Shown: positions 7,736 through 17,056 of the stretch, piece by piece
Position numbering within the stretch: position 1 is the first letter of the stretch
Layout: the number at the start of each line of letters is the position of its first letter
Source: Chryseobacterium candidae
GTDB taxonomy: Bacteria; Bacteroidota; Bacteroidia; Flavobacteriales; Weeksellaceae
Length of the DNA stretch: 64,000 bases
Direction of reading: 5' to 3'
Assembly (NCBI RefSeq): GCF_004916905.1
Contig: NZ_SDLV01000047.1
Coordinates: 124,001 to 188,000 of the forward strand
Notes under the pieces: model-generated
Told to the model about the DNA's origin: nothing
Seen by the model: the letters and a program-made list of their open reading frames with translations, nothing else
Database searches by the model: none
Made by a program: the position numbers and the translations under genes

Positions 7736-10444
7736 ATGAAAAAAAATATTACTTTATTTCTGATGCTTTTCTTTACTGTGCTTACTTTTGCTCAGAAAAC
7801 GATTTCAGGAAAAATTACTGATGATGACGGGGTGGCAATACCAAGTGCCAGTGTTACTATAGAAGAACCCGGCAAAGATGCTATTCTTGCTTACGGAATT
7901 ACCAATTCTAAGGGAGAATATAAGGTAACTTTCACTTCCGGAGAATCCAATGTGGATCTGAAAGTGAAAGCATTCAATCAGAAACCTCTTACCAAGCAAA
8001 TCAATAACAGCGATCAGACTCTGAACTTCAAAATGCAGTCTGAAGCCACAGAAATTAAAGAAGTACAGCTGAAAACAAAGATGATTACGGCAAGAGGTGA
8101 TACCATTTCTTACGATCTTAAAGCATTCAACAGTAAAAATGACAGAACCCTTGCAGATGTTATGAGAAAGATTCCGGGGATTGAAGTCAATAAAGACGGA
8201 ACAATTCTTTATCAGGGAAATGCCATCAATAAATTCTACGTCAATGGAAAAGACCTGATGGAAGGTGGTTATGGAACCATCAACAACTCACTTCCGAAGG
8301 ATGCTGTACAGAAAGTAGAAGTTCTTGAGAACCACCAGCCGGTAAAAATACTTCAGGATAAAGTACCTTCAGATCAGGCAGCCATCAATATCAAACTGAA
8401 AAACTCCGTTACCATGACAGGTAGGGGAGAAGTAGGAGTTGGTTTGGAACCTTTCCTCTGGAATGTAAAATTAACACCGATGTTTTTCGGACAAAAAAGC
8501 CAATGGGTAGTCAATTATAAAACTAATAATATGGGTGAGCAGGTAGAAAATGAAGGGAATATTCTGGCATTTGGAAGTTCGTGGGAAGGGAGAAGAAGTA
8601 ATATTTCTCAAAATAACTGGCTGAGTGTAGAGAATGCATCCGTGCCTGATCTTCCGGTAAAAAGATATTTGATGAACAGCGTTCATTATTTGTCAGCTAA
8701 TTATTTAACAAATATTGATAAGAAGAAAGAATGGGAGCTTAAAGCTAACGCAAACTATACTAATAATGCGGTAGAAAGAGAATCGAACAGTATTACCAGA
8801 GATATCCAGCAAGGAACACAATACACGACCAGATTCCTGAACAATTTCTATACAGATAAATTGAAGGGAGAATTGATATTTACGAAGAATGCCAAAAAAG
8901 GATTCTTTAAAAATACAACTACATTTTCTCAGTTTTGGAATGCAGACAGAGCTGTTGCAGAAAGAAATGATAAAACCGGATATAGATTTGGAAATGAAGC
9001 TTTAGAATCTCCTACGACATCTTTCCAAAACTCTTTAAGTACAATTATCCCTTGGAAAGAAAAAATGGTGAATTTTAAGTCTTATATAAGCTATCAGGAT
9101 GATAGACAGACATTAGAAATTAGCCCTGCTAATTACCTGCAGTTTCCTTATAGAGATTCGCTTAAAGGTCCTTTAAAAACAATAGATTTTGCGCCGGGAA
9201 GTACAGCGTTACAGTATTTCAGAATCAAGTCTTTAGATACGTCACATTCTGCAAATATCAGTTTCACTACAAAAGGATGGACCTTTACACCACAAGTAGG
9301 ATTTGATCTGTCAACAGATAACCTTACCACCAACTTTGATGGAAGCACAGTTAATAATAAACCGGATTTCGCAGGCTTAGCTTATGAAAATGATTTAAAA
9401 TTCACAAGAATCAATCCATCTGCATCTGTAGGAATTAATTATAAATCTGAATCGTGGAGTCTATTTTCAAGTTTCCCGGTAAACTTCAATAATATTAAGG
9501 CTGAAGATGCTTTTAGAAATGTTTCCAAATCATTAAGTAAAGTAACCTTTACACCCAATATTTTTGCCCAATATTCATTTGCTTCATTCTTTAAAGCCAG
9601 CGTGAATGCAGGAATAAGCAATAATTTTGGAGATATACAGACGGCTTATGCAGGGTATATCCTGACAAGTCCGGGAGGATTTAATGTAATGAACCCTAAA
9701 AATCCGATACCTGAAACCAATACAAAAAATGGAGGACTACGATTAGAGTACAGAAATCCTTTGAACAATCTGTTTTTTAACGTGGGCTACAGGTTAACTG
9801 ATACAAAAAACAATTTACTCGCCTCAAGCGCTGTCAACGAATTAGGATTTAGCGTTATTGAGTATATAGAAAGTGAAAATAAAAGAACAAACAATAGCCT
9901 GTATGTAGAAATTGGAAAGTATTTTCCAAAATTCAAAACCAATGCTTCAGTAACATTTAATGATACAAGTTCAAAATCACAGTCCAGAAGAAATGATCAG
10001 GATATTGACACCAAAAATAATGGGAATACATTAGGATTTAAATTCAACAATACCTATTTCTCATGGATGAGTATTGATTTTAATATGACCAAATCATGGA
10101 ATAAACAAAGTAATGGAATCATCCAGAATGATCTTGGAAAAACCGAATCTTACACTCATAACTTAAATGTATTCTTTTATCCTTTAGAAAATCATACCAT
10201 TGGTTTTTACTGGGACCAGATCAATTCAAAACTGGGAGATACAAAACTAAACAATGGATTTTTTGATGTTTCATACCAATTCAGCTGGGCAAAGAAAAAA
10301 GTTGACTTTGAATTGAAATGGATGAATATTGCAGACCGAAAAGTATTTGAAAGAATAAATGTCGGAGATGCTACCATTACACAAACAACCATGCAGCTCC
10401 GCCCAAGCCAGGTGATGTTTACCGTAAAATTCAATTTTAAATAA
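7736..10444 (+). CDS. TonB-dependent-receptor-like outer-membrane beta-barrel protein
   Basis: A 902-residue outer-membrane protein. A signal peptide (MKKNITLFLMLFFTVLTFAQ) is followed by a carboxypeptidase-regulatory-like beta-sandwich (about 20-100). Next comes a plug-like domain with LADVMRKIPGIEVNKDG and YVNGKDLMEGG (about 125-230), then a long beta-barrel ending in a Phe-Asn-Phe-Lys terminus typical of barrels. It belongs to the Bacteroidota class without a classical TonB box that is often encoded beside GLPGLI proteins; such a gene lies downstream at 11169. The substrate is unknown. A terminator follows closely. Confidence 0.88.
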   Translation: MKKNITLFLMLFFTVLTFAQKTISGKITDDDGVAIPSASVTIEEPGKDAILAYGITNSKGEYKVTFTSGESNVDLKVKAFNQKPLTKQINNSDQTLNFKMQSEATEIKEVQLKTKMITARGDTISYDLKAFNSKNDRTLADVMRKIPGIEVNKDGTILYQGNAINKFYVNGKDLMEGGYGTINNSLPKDAVQKVEVLENHQPVKILQDKVPSDQAAINIKLKNSVTMTGRGEVGVGLEPFLWNVKLTPMFFGQKSQWVVNYKTNNMGEQVENEGNILAFGSSWEGRRSNISQNNWLSVENASVPDLPVKRYLMNSVHYLSANYLTNIDKKKEWELKANANYTNNAVERESNSITRDIQQGTQYTTRFLNNFYTDKLKGELIFTKNAKKGFFKNTTTFSQFWNADRAVAERNDKTGYRFGNEALESPTTSFQNSLSTIIPWKEKMVNFKSYISYQDDRQTLEISPANYLQFPYRDSLKGPLKTIDFAPGSTALQYFRIKSLDTSHSANISFTTKGWTFTPQVGFDLSTDNLTTNFDGSTVNNKPDFAGLAYENDLKFTRINPSASVGINYKSESWSLFSSFPVNFNNIKAEDAFRNVSKSLSKVTFTPNIFAQYSFASFFKASVNAGISNNFGDIQTAYAGYILTSPGGFNVMNPKNPIPETNTKNGGLRLEYRNPLNNLFFNVGYRLTDTKNNLLASSAVNELGFSVIEYIESENKRTNNSLYVEIGKYFPKFKTNASVTFNDTSSKSQSRRNDQDIDTKNNGNTLGFKFNNTYFSWMSIDFNMTKSWNKQSNGIIQNDLGKTESYTHNLNVFFYPLENHTIGFYWDQINSKLGDTKLNNGFFDVSYQFSWAKKKVDFELKWMNIADRKVFERINVGDATITQTTMQLRPSQVMFTVKFNFK

Positions 10445-10451
10445 AACAAGA

Positions 10452-10473
10452 AACCAATCCACGCGGATTGGTT
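10452..10473 (+). terminator. Intrinsic terminator after outer-membrane receptor
   Basis: Perfect 9-bp stem (AACCAATCC and its complement) with an ACGC loop, running into TTTTTTGTT on the plus strand. Confidence 0.88.
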
Positions 10474-10500
10474 TTTTGTTGAGATATACTTAGATAGTAA

Positions 10501-10998
10501 TTAAAAGCTTTGCTGGTCTGCTGAAGGCCCATAGCTTCCTGGCAAAGGAATATTGTTCAGTCTGTAATACACTCCCAGTTGAGCCCTGTGATGGGTGATC
10601 TGATTTAAAGCATGGCGTATTGCTCCGTTTTTGCTCCAGCTTGCCAGCTCATGACCATCATTTTTAATCGTCCAGATGGGATTCAGATCATCTTCTGTAC
10701 TGTTTTCCAATGCCGTTTTGGCCAATTGGTAGTCCTCCTCCAGCTTTTTCATGAGTTCATCCCTCGTAGAAAGAACGACAGGTTTGTAGTCTCCTTTGGC
10801 AAAATCCAGTTCGGAAGTTTTTAAAATAGTGTTTGGCCATTCAAAAACTTCTACCAGATGAGCGGCAAGGGGCATCATTTTCATGCTTTTTTCATGAGGA
10901 GCATAATCGTTTTTTCCTTCCGGGAACAATTCAATAAATTTTTTCGTGGTTTGAAATTCTCCCTCCAGCTCGGATTTTAATTGAGATAAAGTGTCCAT
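10501..10998 (-). CDS. DinB-family protein
   Basis: A 165-residue four-helix-bundle protein of the DinB/YfiT superfamily. Histidines in the positions used for the metal triad are visible: AAHLVEVF near residue 46, and an HALNQITHHRAQLG segment near 127-140, whose His-x-x-x-His spacing is characteristic. Members include bacillithiol or mycothiol S-transferases and uncharacterised damage-induced proteins. No neighbour explains its role; it sits in opposite orientation between the receptor and GLPGLI genes. The fold is secure, the activity unknown. Confidence 0.85.
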   Translation of the reverse strand: MDTLSQLKSELEGEFQTTKKFIELFPEGKNDYAPHEKSMKMMPLAAHLVEVFEWPNTILKTSELDFAKGDYKPVVLSTRDELMKKLEEDYQLAKTALENSTEDDLNPIWTIKNDGHELASWSKNGAIRHALNQITHHRAQLGVYYRLNNIPLPGSYGPSADQQSF

Positions 10999-11168
10999 AA
11001 TATTTTGTTTTTTAGAAACTTAAAGGTAAGCGTTTTAAAAATGAAACCGTTTTAAGAGAATCATAATTTTTTAATTCTTATAACATTAAGGATAAATGAT
11101 AAATAAAATTTGAAAAAAACTGTAACAAAATAAAACATACGATTACTAATTATATAAAACTTGCTATA

Positions 11169-12092
11169 ATGAAAAAATTATTCTCCCTATTTCTTATCGC
11201 TCTTTTTGCTTTTGCTGGCGCTCAGGAATCAAAAGAGACTACAAACCGTTTCTTTTATGAACTTACTTTTAAGCCGAAGAAAGATTCAGCAAAGATTGAG
11301 AAAGTAATTATGTCTCTTGATATAGTTAAGGACAAATCTATATATAGAGATTTTACAGCTATTGGACAAGATTCTATTCTGAAAGTTCAATTTGAGGCAA
11401 TGCAAAAGGCTGGAGTTTTGAAGGATTTATCTAAATCTTTCAAAATGCCAAAGTTTTCTGAAAAAATTGTAAAGACATATCCAGATATGAAAATCCAATA
11501 TATTGAAAGAATTGCCAACGGATTTTCTCCTATGAGTATTGGATACAATGAAACATTAAAGTTAGACTGGAAAATTTCTAACGAAAAAGCAAAAATTGGT
11601 GCTTACAATGCTCAGAAAGCAACAACGGAATTTGCAGGGAAAAAATGGACGGCTTGGTTTAGCTCTGAGCTTCCTTTTCAAGACGGACCATATAAATTTT
11701 CAGGACTTCCAGGCTTGATCGTAAAGATTGAAGACGAAGACAAAAACTATTCTTGGATTCTTCAGGGAAATAAAAAAGTTCCAAACTGGGAAGAATTGAC
11801 ATACATGGAGAAACTTTCCAATATTGGCTTAAAAGTGACTGAAATGCCGAGAGAAAAGTTTGAAAAAACCTTCAACGACTTCAAAAAAGATCCTTTTGCT
11901 ACTGCAAGACCTATGATGACTCAGGAAATTATGTCTAAAACAATTCCTGGAATGGATGGAACAATAGGTGACATGATGAAGAAGCAGGAAAAGATGTATA
12001 AAGATTTCTTCAATGCCAATGATAATCCAATTGAGCCTCCTTACGAAAAACTGAAAGTTGGGAAAGTAGAAAAAATCGGGAAAGAAAATTAA
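11169..12092 (+). CDS. GLPGLI-family secreted protein
   Basis: A 307-residue protein with a signal peptide (MKKLFSLFLIALFAFAGAQ) and the family-naming hexapeptide GLPGLI at residues 179-184, within FSGLPGLIVKIED. The family is restricted to Bacteroidota, is usually encoded next to a TonB-dependent-type outer-membrane protein, and probably works with it in the periplasm. The receptor at 7736-10444 is the likely partner, although an opposite-strand dinB-like gene separates them. The C-terminal tail is rich in Lys and Glu. The molecular function is not known for the family. A terminator follows at 12128-12157. Confidence 0.92.
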   Translation: MKKLFSLFLIALFAFAGAQESKETTNRFFYELTFKPKKDSAKIEKVIMSLDIVKDKSIYRDFTAIGQDSILKVQFEAMQKAGVLKDLSKSFKMPKFSEKIVKTYPDMKIQYIERIANGFSPMSIGYNETLKLDWKISNEKAKIGAYNAQKATTEFAGKKWTAWFSSELPFQDGPYKFSGLPGLIVKIEDEDKNYSWILQGNKKVPNWEELTYMEKLSNIGLKVTEMPREKFEKTFNDFKKDPFATARPMMTQEIMSKTIPGMDGTIGDMMKKQEKMYKDFFNANDNPIEPPYEKLKVGKVEKIGKEN

Positions 12093-12127
12093 CTCAGTAT
12101 TCATATCAACTAAATTATATTTTGAAT

Positions 12128-12157
12128 CAACCCAGATACAGCAATGTATTTGGGTTG
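12128..12157 (+). terminator. Intrinsic terminator after GLPGLI gene
   Basis: 13-bp stem (CAACCCAGATACA with TGTATTTGGGTTG, one G-T pair) around a GCAA loop, followed by GTTTCTTTTTATT. Confidence 0.85.
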
Positions 12158-12328
12158 GTTTCTTTTTATTGAAAATGTTCTATTATATAATATATATGAT
12201 TGAAAAAAAACGTTATTTCGAACGTATATTTTAGAATAGGGAGTTATTTTTAAGATTTAGTCAACAAAAATTTGATTTTGTTATTTTTCATTATATGTTT
12301 GTTTTACAACAAATTAAAATATTATACA

Positions 12329-12613
12329 ATGAAAAAAATCATTTTCGCGTTGTTATTAACAACATCTGCAATGTTATTTGCAAGAACGGAAGAGCCAAAA
12401 GTGAAAATAGAAGAAAGTAAAAGTAAGGTTGAGACTGTTTTAGTAGCTAAAAAGAATTTTAAGGACGAAAAAGCAGCAATAAAAATGAATAAAGAATTAA
12501 AGCAAGCAATGAATTTAGAAGGATGTTTGGCCATTGCATTTACTATTACACCTGTTGACCCTTCAGGAGGAGCGGCAATGATAGGTTATTGCTTGGAGAC
12601 ATATTCTAGATAA
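12329..12613 (+). CDS. Small secreted hypothetical protein (94 aa)
   Basis: The ATG at 12329 gives a clean signal peptide (MKKIIFALLLTTSAMLFA), so it is preferred over an upstream in-frame ATG at 12272. The mature part is Lys/Glu-rich with predicted helix (about residues 20-62). It ends in a distinct GCLAIAFTITPVDPSGGAAMIGYC stretch with two cysteines that could pair in the periplasm. No family was recognised. A strong terminator follows about 50 nt after the stop, so it is a single-gene unit. Confidence 0.7.
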   Translation: MKKIIFALLLTTSAMLFARTEEPKVKIEESKSKVETVLVAKKNFKDEKAAIKMNKELKQAMNLEGCLAIAFTITPVDPSGGAAMIGYCLETYSR

Positions 12614-12664
12614 GTTGAAAAAAATAACGACGTAATAAAAATTATTATTCGTAAGAATTTGATG

Positions 12665-12698
12665 GGCTGTTTCACTTTTGAAACAGCCTCTTTCTTTT
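12665..12698 (+). terminator. Intrinsic terminator upstream of feo operon
   Basis: 10-bp perfect stem GGCTGTTTCA (12665-12674) with TGAAACAGCC (12679-12688), CTTT loop, then TCTTTCTTTT. It isolates the feo promoter from upstream transcription. Confidence 0.9.
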
Positions 12699-12710
12699 GT
12701 ATCGAAACGT

Positions 12711-12742
12711 TATTTAGATTAAATTTAAATAGCGTATATTTG
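12711..12742 (+). promoter_or_regulatory. feo promoter: candidate Fur operator plus -7 box
   Basis: TATATTTG at 12735-12742 matches the Bacteroidota -7 consensus TAnnTTTG and puts transcription start near 12748, about 14 nt before feoA. Just upstream, 12711-12731 is a 21-nt near-perfect palindrome with core ATTTAGATTAAATTTAAAT (12712-12730). It covers the place where the -33 element should be. A repressor bound there would block RNA polymerase, as expected for iron-dependent control by Fur. That Fur is the binder is inference from gene function and AT-rich iron-box resemblance. Confidence 0.7.
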
Positions 12743-12761
12743 CAAGACTAAAAATCAGGCT

Positions 12762-13016
12762 TTGAAAGAGAAAGGATTACATAAATTAAGTGGATTCCCT
12801 AAAAATAAAATGGGGAAGATATTGGGGTATGATAACGACCATCTTAAAATGCCCAATAAAATTATTGAAATGGGACTTCTTCCGGATACCCTTTTCAGGA
12901 TTTTGTATCAGGCTCCGTTCAGCGGGCCAATGTATGTAGAATTTGGAGCAGAAAAAAGCCGGATTGCTCTTCGTGAGGAAGAAGGAGATTACATCATTGT
13001 TGAAGAATTGAATTAA
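12762..13016 (+). CDS. feoA: Ferrous iron transport accessory protein FeoA
   Basis: An 84-residue FeoA, a cytoplasmic SH3-like protein that assists FeoB. The family pattern is visible in MPNKIIEMGLLPDTLFRIL followed by the small-barrel strands and the IALREEEGDYIIVEEL ending. It begins with TTG at 12762; the next in-frame ATG (12810 region) would remove conserved residues, and the promoter spacing also suits the TTG. It overlaps feoB by 1 nt (TAATG), so the two are translated together. Expression is probably iron-controlled through the operator at 12711-12731. Confidence 0.9.
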   Translation: MKEKGLHKLSGFPKNKMGKILGYDNDHLKMPNKIIEMGLLPDTLFRILYQAPFSGPMYVEFGAEKSRIALREEEGDYIIVEELN

Positions 13017-15049
13017 TGCAGGAAAACAAGAAAAAACAGATACTTTTAGTCGGGAATCCTAATGTAGGAAAGTCAACGGTTTTCAACACGCTTTGCAACA
13101 AAAAGCAGAAAACCGGAAACTACGCCGGCGTTACCGTTGCAAGTCATTCGGGGAACTATGTTTACAAAAATGAAGAAGTTGAGGTGATAGATCTTCCAGG
13201 TTCTTACAGTGTATACCCGAGTTCAGAAGATGAGGCTATTTTTTCCAAATATCTTATCGATGAGCAGAAGAACTACGCAGGAGTTGTTTATATTCTTGAA
13301 GCATTAAGTTTAAAAAGAGGGCTGCTGTTGTTTCAGCAGATTCAGGATCTTGGTATTCCTATGATTTTGATTGTCAACCAGATTGATCAGGCTGAAAGAA
13401 GAGGGATTACGATAGATATTCAAAAATTTTCCGATGCATTAGGTATTAAAATTATTCAGACCAATGCCAAGGAACAGATCGGGATTGATGAAGTAAGGGA
13501 AGCTGTTTATAACAGCGAGTTTGTAAAAACAGACAAACTTTCTTTTGAAACCCCGAATGAACATAGAGACTTTATTCAGAAACTGGCAGCACATAAAGGT
13601 TTCGATAACGAATATAAAGCATGGGTGAGCCTTTCCCTGGGAACAGATCTTGGAAGAATCGGCTCAGTAATGGAACAGTTGAATGAATCAGATTCTAAAA
13701 GCCTGGTGCCTAAAAGGTTGCAGGTTCAGGAAACCGTTAGAAGATATCAGAATGTAGACAAAATACTGGCTGATGTCATTTCTAAAAAAGCTCAGTTCAA
13801 AGAATTGTTAACCGAAAAACTGGATAAAGTTTTAGTTCATAAATTCTGGGGTTATGTTGTCTTTTTAGCTATTCTGCTGGTTATTTTCCAAAGCGTTTTC
13901 TTCCTTGCAGAATATCCGATGAGCTGGATTGAAGAATCCTTCTCATGGCTGGCAGCATTCACCAATGAACATCTTCCGGAAGGACCAATTAATTCACTGA
14001 TTTCAAATGGAATTGTTCCGGGAATAGGAGGAATTGTGGTTTTTGCACCACAGATTGGAATCCTGCTGTACTTCCTTTATTTATTGGAAGATTCAGGATA
14101 TATGGCAAGAGTGGTATTCCTGATGGACAGGCTGCTGCGCCCTTTCGGGCTTAACGGAAAAAGTATCGTTCCCCTTGTATCAGGAACTGCCTGTGCGATC
14201 CCGGCGGTGATCTCTACAAGAAATATTGAAAATGTAAAAGAAAGATTGCTCACGATATTGGTAACCCCATTTATGACATGTTCTGCGAGACTTCCTGTTT
14301 ACAGCATCATTATCGGACTGATTATCTCAGAAGGAACATTCCTGGGAATAAAATATAAAGCACTGGTCTTGATGGGAATGTATCTTCTAGGATTTTTAGT
14401 GGCTTTATTCTCAGCAGCAATTCTTAAAAGATTTATTAAAAGTAAAGGAAAAACATACCTGGTAATGGATCTTCCTGCCTATAAAAAACCACTTTTCGGA
14501 TATGACTTTAAAATGGTTTTAGGAAAAGTATGGGACTTCATTACCGGAGCCGGAAAAATAATTTTCATCGTAAGTATCATTATCTGGTTTTTAAGCTATT
14601 TCGGGCCAAGCCAGAAAACAAATGAATTTGTAGCAGCAGATGTTCATCTGGATCATTCTTACCTTGCTAAAATGGGTAAAGGAATAGAACCCGTAATCGC
14701 TCCGCTTGGCTACGACTGGAAAATGGGAGTAGGAATCCTTACAAGCTTCGTGGCAAGAGAAGTTTTTGTGGGAACAATGTCTACACTTTACAGCCTGGAA
14801 GATGATGCCCCGGAAGTAAAAGTTATTGATAAAATGAGAAGAGATGTAAAACCCAACGGAGAAAAAGTCTTCAGTTTTGCAACCGGAATTTCGGTGCTTC
14901 TTTTCTACGCATTTGCAATGCAGTGTGTTTCTACACTAGCAGTAGTCTACAGAGAAACCAAAAGCTGGAAATGGACCGGCTTTCAGGTGGTCATGATGAC
15001 AGGTTTGGCCTATTTTGTGTCGATGATCGTATATCAGATTTTAAAATAA
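13016..15049 (+). CDS. feoB: Ferrous iron transporter FeoB
   Basis: A 677-residue inner-membrane Fe2+ transporter. The cytosolic N-terminal GTPase domain shows G1 GNPNVGKST (13-21), G3 DLPG (about 59-62) and G4 NQID (about 121-124). It is followed by a helical spacer and a membrane domain with two Gate-type halves. The conserved SGTACAIPA and TPFMTCSARLPVYS motifs, which carry the Cys residues linked to iron passage, are both present. It sits between feoA and a Cys-rich membrane microprotein, overlapping each by 1 nt. Length and motifs are complete. Confidence 0.97.
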   Translation: MQENKKKQILLVGNPNVGKSTVFNTLCNKKQKTGNYAGVTVASHSGNYVYKNEEVEVIDLPGSYSVYPSSEDEAIFSKYLIDEQKNYAGVVYILEALSLKRGLLLFQQIQDLGIPMILIVNQIDQAERRGITIDIQKFSDALGIKIIQTNAKEQIGIDEVREAVYNSEFVKTDKLSFETPNEHRDFIQKLAAHKGFDNEYKAWVSLSLGTDLGRIGSVMEQLNESDSKSLVPKRLQVQETVRRYQNVDKILADVISKKAQFKELLTEKLDKVLVHKFWGYVVFLAILLVIFQSVFFLAEYPMSWIEESFSWLAAFTNEHLPEGPINSLISNGIVPGIGGIVVFAPQIGILLYFLYLLEDSGYMARVVFLMDRLLRPFGLNGKSIVPLVSGTACAIPAVISTRNIENVKERLLTILVTPFMTCSARLPVYSIIIGLIISEGTFLGIKYKALVLMGMYLLGFLVALFSAAILKRFIKSKGKTYLVMDLPAYKKPLFGYDFKMVLGKVWDFITGAGKIIFIVSIIIWFLSYFGPSQKTNEFVAADVHLDHSYLAKMGKGIEPVIAPLGYDWKMGVGILTSFVAREVFVGTMSTLYSLEDDAPEVKVIDKMRRDVKPNGEKVFSFATGISVLLFYAFAMQCVSTLAVVYRETKSWKWTGFQVVMMTGLAYFVSMIVYQILK

Positions 15050-15201
15050 TGGATTCATCATTAATTTTTCAATACGTACTTGTTCTGTTAATCGTAGCAT
15101 TCGCCTGCTACTCTTTATTTAAAGTACTTAAAAAGAATTTCGCACCAAAGAAATTCAGTTCCAAAAGAACCAGCTGTGATAAAGATTGCGGCTGCAGTTA
15201 A
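15049..15201 (+). CDS. FeoB-associated Cys-rich membrane protein (50 aa)
   Basis: A 50-residue microprotein starting at the ATG that overlaps the feoB stop (TAATG). Residues 5-26 form one transmembrane helix (IFQYVLVLLIVAFACYSLF), followed by a basic stretch and a C-terminal Cys cluster (Ser-Cys-Asp-Lys-Asp-Cys-Gly-Cys-Ser). This matches the FeoB-associated Cys-rich membrane protein family found downstream of feoB in many bacteria. The cytosolic cysteines may bind ferrous iron or a cluster, possibly in the role FeoC plays elsewhere. The latter is inference. Confidence 0.85.
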   Translation: MDSSLIFQYVLVLLIVAFACYSLFKVLKKNFAPKKFSSKRTSCDKDCGCS

Positions 15202-15214
15202 AAAATATTCTTAT

Positions 15215-16006
15215 TTATCTTGTTCTAAAGCTTTTGAAAATATTAAATCCTTCACTTCTGCCCGTACCGGTACTTGAATCAACCTGCCGGTAAACAAGAT
15301 TTCCGCCGGTAACCTCAAAAATAAGGTCATCACCCGTTTGAACATCAAAAGTAAGTGTATTGGTTCCTGAGCCTTGAACCGTTAAAGAATTAGAATTGTT
15401 ATTTGCGAAATCGTGACCGTTGGAACTTATGATAAAACCTGAACCCCTGGACCAGGTAACCGCAGCATATTTAACGACACCCGTACCGCTTTGTCCTTGA
15501 ACAAACCCTGTCAGTACAGTAAAACCGAGAATACTTCCTGAATTCACAGAGCACAATGTCTTATTCGTGGCTCCTGAAGTCGTATAAGATCCGTCAAAAG
15601 TTAAGGAATTACTGTTAGCTGTTTTCAAATCAAACTGTTTCACCAAATTCCCATTTTCATCAGAAATGAGTGGAGAAAAGAGATTATAATTAATCCCCGT
15701 ATTTTGTCTCCCATTTGTTGTACTTACCGTATTGATCTTTAATACCGATTTTGTATTCGTTCCTGTATTAATGCCTAGTTGTGCGTCTGGCGATGTAGAA
15801 TTAATTCCCATATTGCCGTTATTTAAAAGCGTAAATTTTTCCAGCAATCCGGAATCAGATATTCTTAATGCCTTTGTAAAAGAATTACCGGTGGATACAA
15901 TATCAACCTTTGAAGTTGGGGTATTCGTATTGATTCCAAAGTTTCCTGTCTGTGCAAAAATGCTATTTCCTGTTATAAGACAGCTGATAATAAGACTATT
16001 TTTCAT
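15215..16006 (-). CDS. Secreted repeat-poor structural protein, paralogue 1
   Basis: A 263-residue exported protein with a signal peptide ending near FAQ. The mature N-terminus carries GINTNTPTSKVDIVS, and GNMGINSTSPDAQLGI follows. This short (V/F/M)GIN-x-x-P-x-x-x-x-x-(D/G)I motif is common in Bacteroidota surface and fibre-like proteins. The rest is Ser/Thr/Asn/Gly-rich, predicted all-beta. It is a clear paralogue of the gene 3 nt upstream (16010-16813): both end in a similar barrel-like segment closing with Phe-(Arg/Lys)-x-Arg. No T9SS tail is evident. Function unknown; tandem duplication is obvious. Confidence 0.75.
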   Translation of the reverse strand: MKNSLIISCLITGNSIFAQTGNFGINTNTPTSKVDIVSTGNSFTKALRISDSGLLEKFTLLNNGNMGINSTSPDAQLGINTGTNTKSVLKINTVSTTNGRQNTGINYNLFSPLISDENGNLVKQFDLKTANSNSLTFDGSYTTSGATNKTLCSVNSGSILGFTVLTGFVQGQSGTGVVKYAAVTWSRGSGFIISSNGHDFANNNSNSLTVQGSGTNTLTFDVQTGDDLIFEVTGGNLVYRQVDSSTGTGRSEGFNIFKSFRTR

Positions 16007-16009
16007 AAA

Positions 16010-16813
16010 TTATCTGGATTTAAAGCTATAGTAAACATTAAAAGGGACGGAGGTGGCTCCAGAACCGGTAATATTATAATTTAAAGTTCCCATATTAGAG
16101 CCTGCCCCTACACTTCCGGTTAAGTTTACAGAAAATGTCAAGTCTGTTCCATTGGTAAAATTAAATACAAGAGTGTTGGTTCCAAGACCATTAATCACCA
16201 TTGGATTAACCGTTGCAGAAGAACTGTCATATCCATAATTAGATACCAAAAAGCCGGCATTACGAGTCCACATAACATCAGCATACAAAACGTCTCCGGT
16301 TCCTAACGTGAAATCAGGAGTAAGTATTTGAAAACGCACAACATTTCCTCCGGAAAGATTGGTAAGGGTTGTGTTTGTTGAGGTTGCTGTATAGGATCCG
16401 TCAAAGGTTGAAGCCGTTCCACTGGTTGTTTTGATATCAAATTGCTTAAATACATTTCCGTTATTATCCACTACCAGGCTGCTGAACTGATTATAGTTAA
16501 CTCCTGAAGCAATAGTCTTATCTTTAGTATTGCTGAGGTTATCTAATTTTAATACAGATTTTGTAGCCGATCCTGAATTAATGTTTAATTGGGCTGTATT
16601 GGCTGCTGCCGAAGAACTGTTTATCCCCACATTACCATCATTTTGAATAGTAAAGATTTCTGTAGGATTTGAATTGGTAATTTTTAAAGCCTTCGTTGCA
16701 TTGGTATTTCCTGATGATATAATATCTAATGTGGCGATAGGCGTAGTATTATTGATCCCAACATTCTGGCAGAAGAAAATAGAAGGAGTAAATAATAAAA
16801 TAATTTTTTTCAT
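16010..16813 (-). CDS. Secreted repeat-poor structural protein, paralogue 2
   Basis: A 267-residue exported protein beginning MKKIILLFTPSIFFCQ, then VGINNTTPIATLDIISSGN and a second GNVGINSSSAAANTAQL motif. Its overall plan matches the downstream paralogue at 15215-16006: two GIN motifs, an SVLKLDN segment, a VNYNQFSSLVVDNNGNVFKQFDIKT segment split between strands, and a terminal beta-rich domain. The pair is separated by 3 nt and is surely co-transcribed. A TAAATTTG box at 16836-16843 on the minus strand may be its -7 element. No enzyme motif was seen. Confidence 0.75.
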   Translation of the reverse strand: MKKIILLFTPSIFFCQNVGINNTTPIATLDIISSGNTNATKALKITNSNPTEIFTIQNDGNVGINSSSAAANTAQLNINSGSATKSVLKLDNLSNTKDKTIASGVNYNQFSSLVVDNNGNVFKQFDIKTTSGTASTFDGSYTATSTNTTLTNLSGGNVVRFQILTPDFTLGTGDVLYADVMWTRNAGFLVSNYGYDSSSATVNPMVINGLGTNTLVFNFTNGTDLTFSVNLTGSVGAGSNMGTLNYNITGSGATSVPFNVYYSFKSR

Positions 16814-17056
16814 TGAATAGTAAATTTTTATTACACAAATTTAAAAAAACATAAATTAATAAAGGAATCTGAAAAATGAGAACAAAATGTTAAAAATAAT
16901 ACATTTATGTTGATTATGATAGAGTATTTTTCTGTTAATTAAAAATAAAACACAAATTGCTTTGTTTTTTCTTCAGTATTAATAAAAAAAAATAATTATG
17001 CATTAAAATAAATTGAAAAAATCAGTAATTTCATTTTCTAATGTAAATTATTCGAT

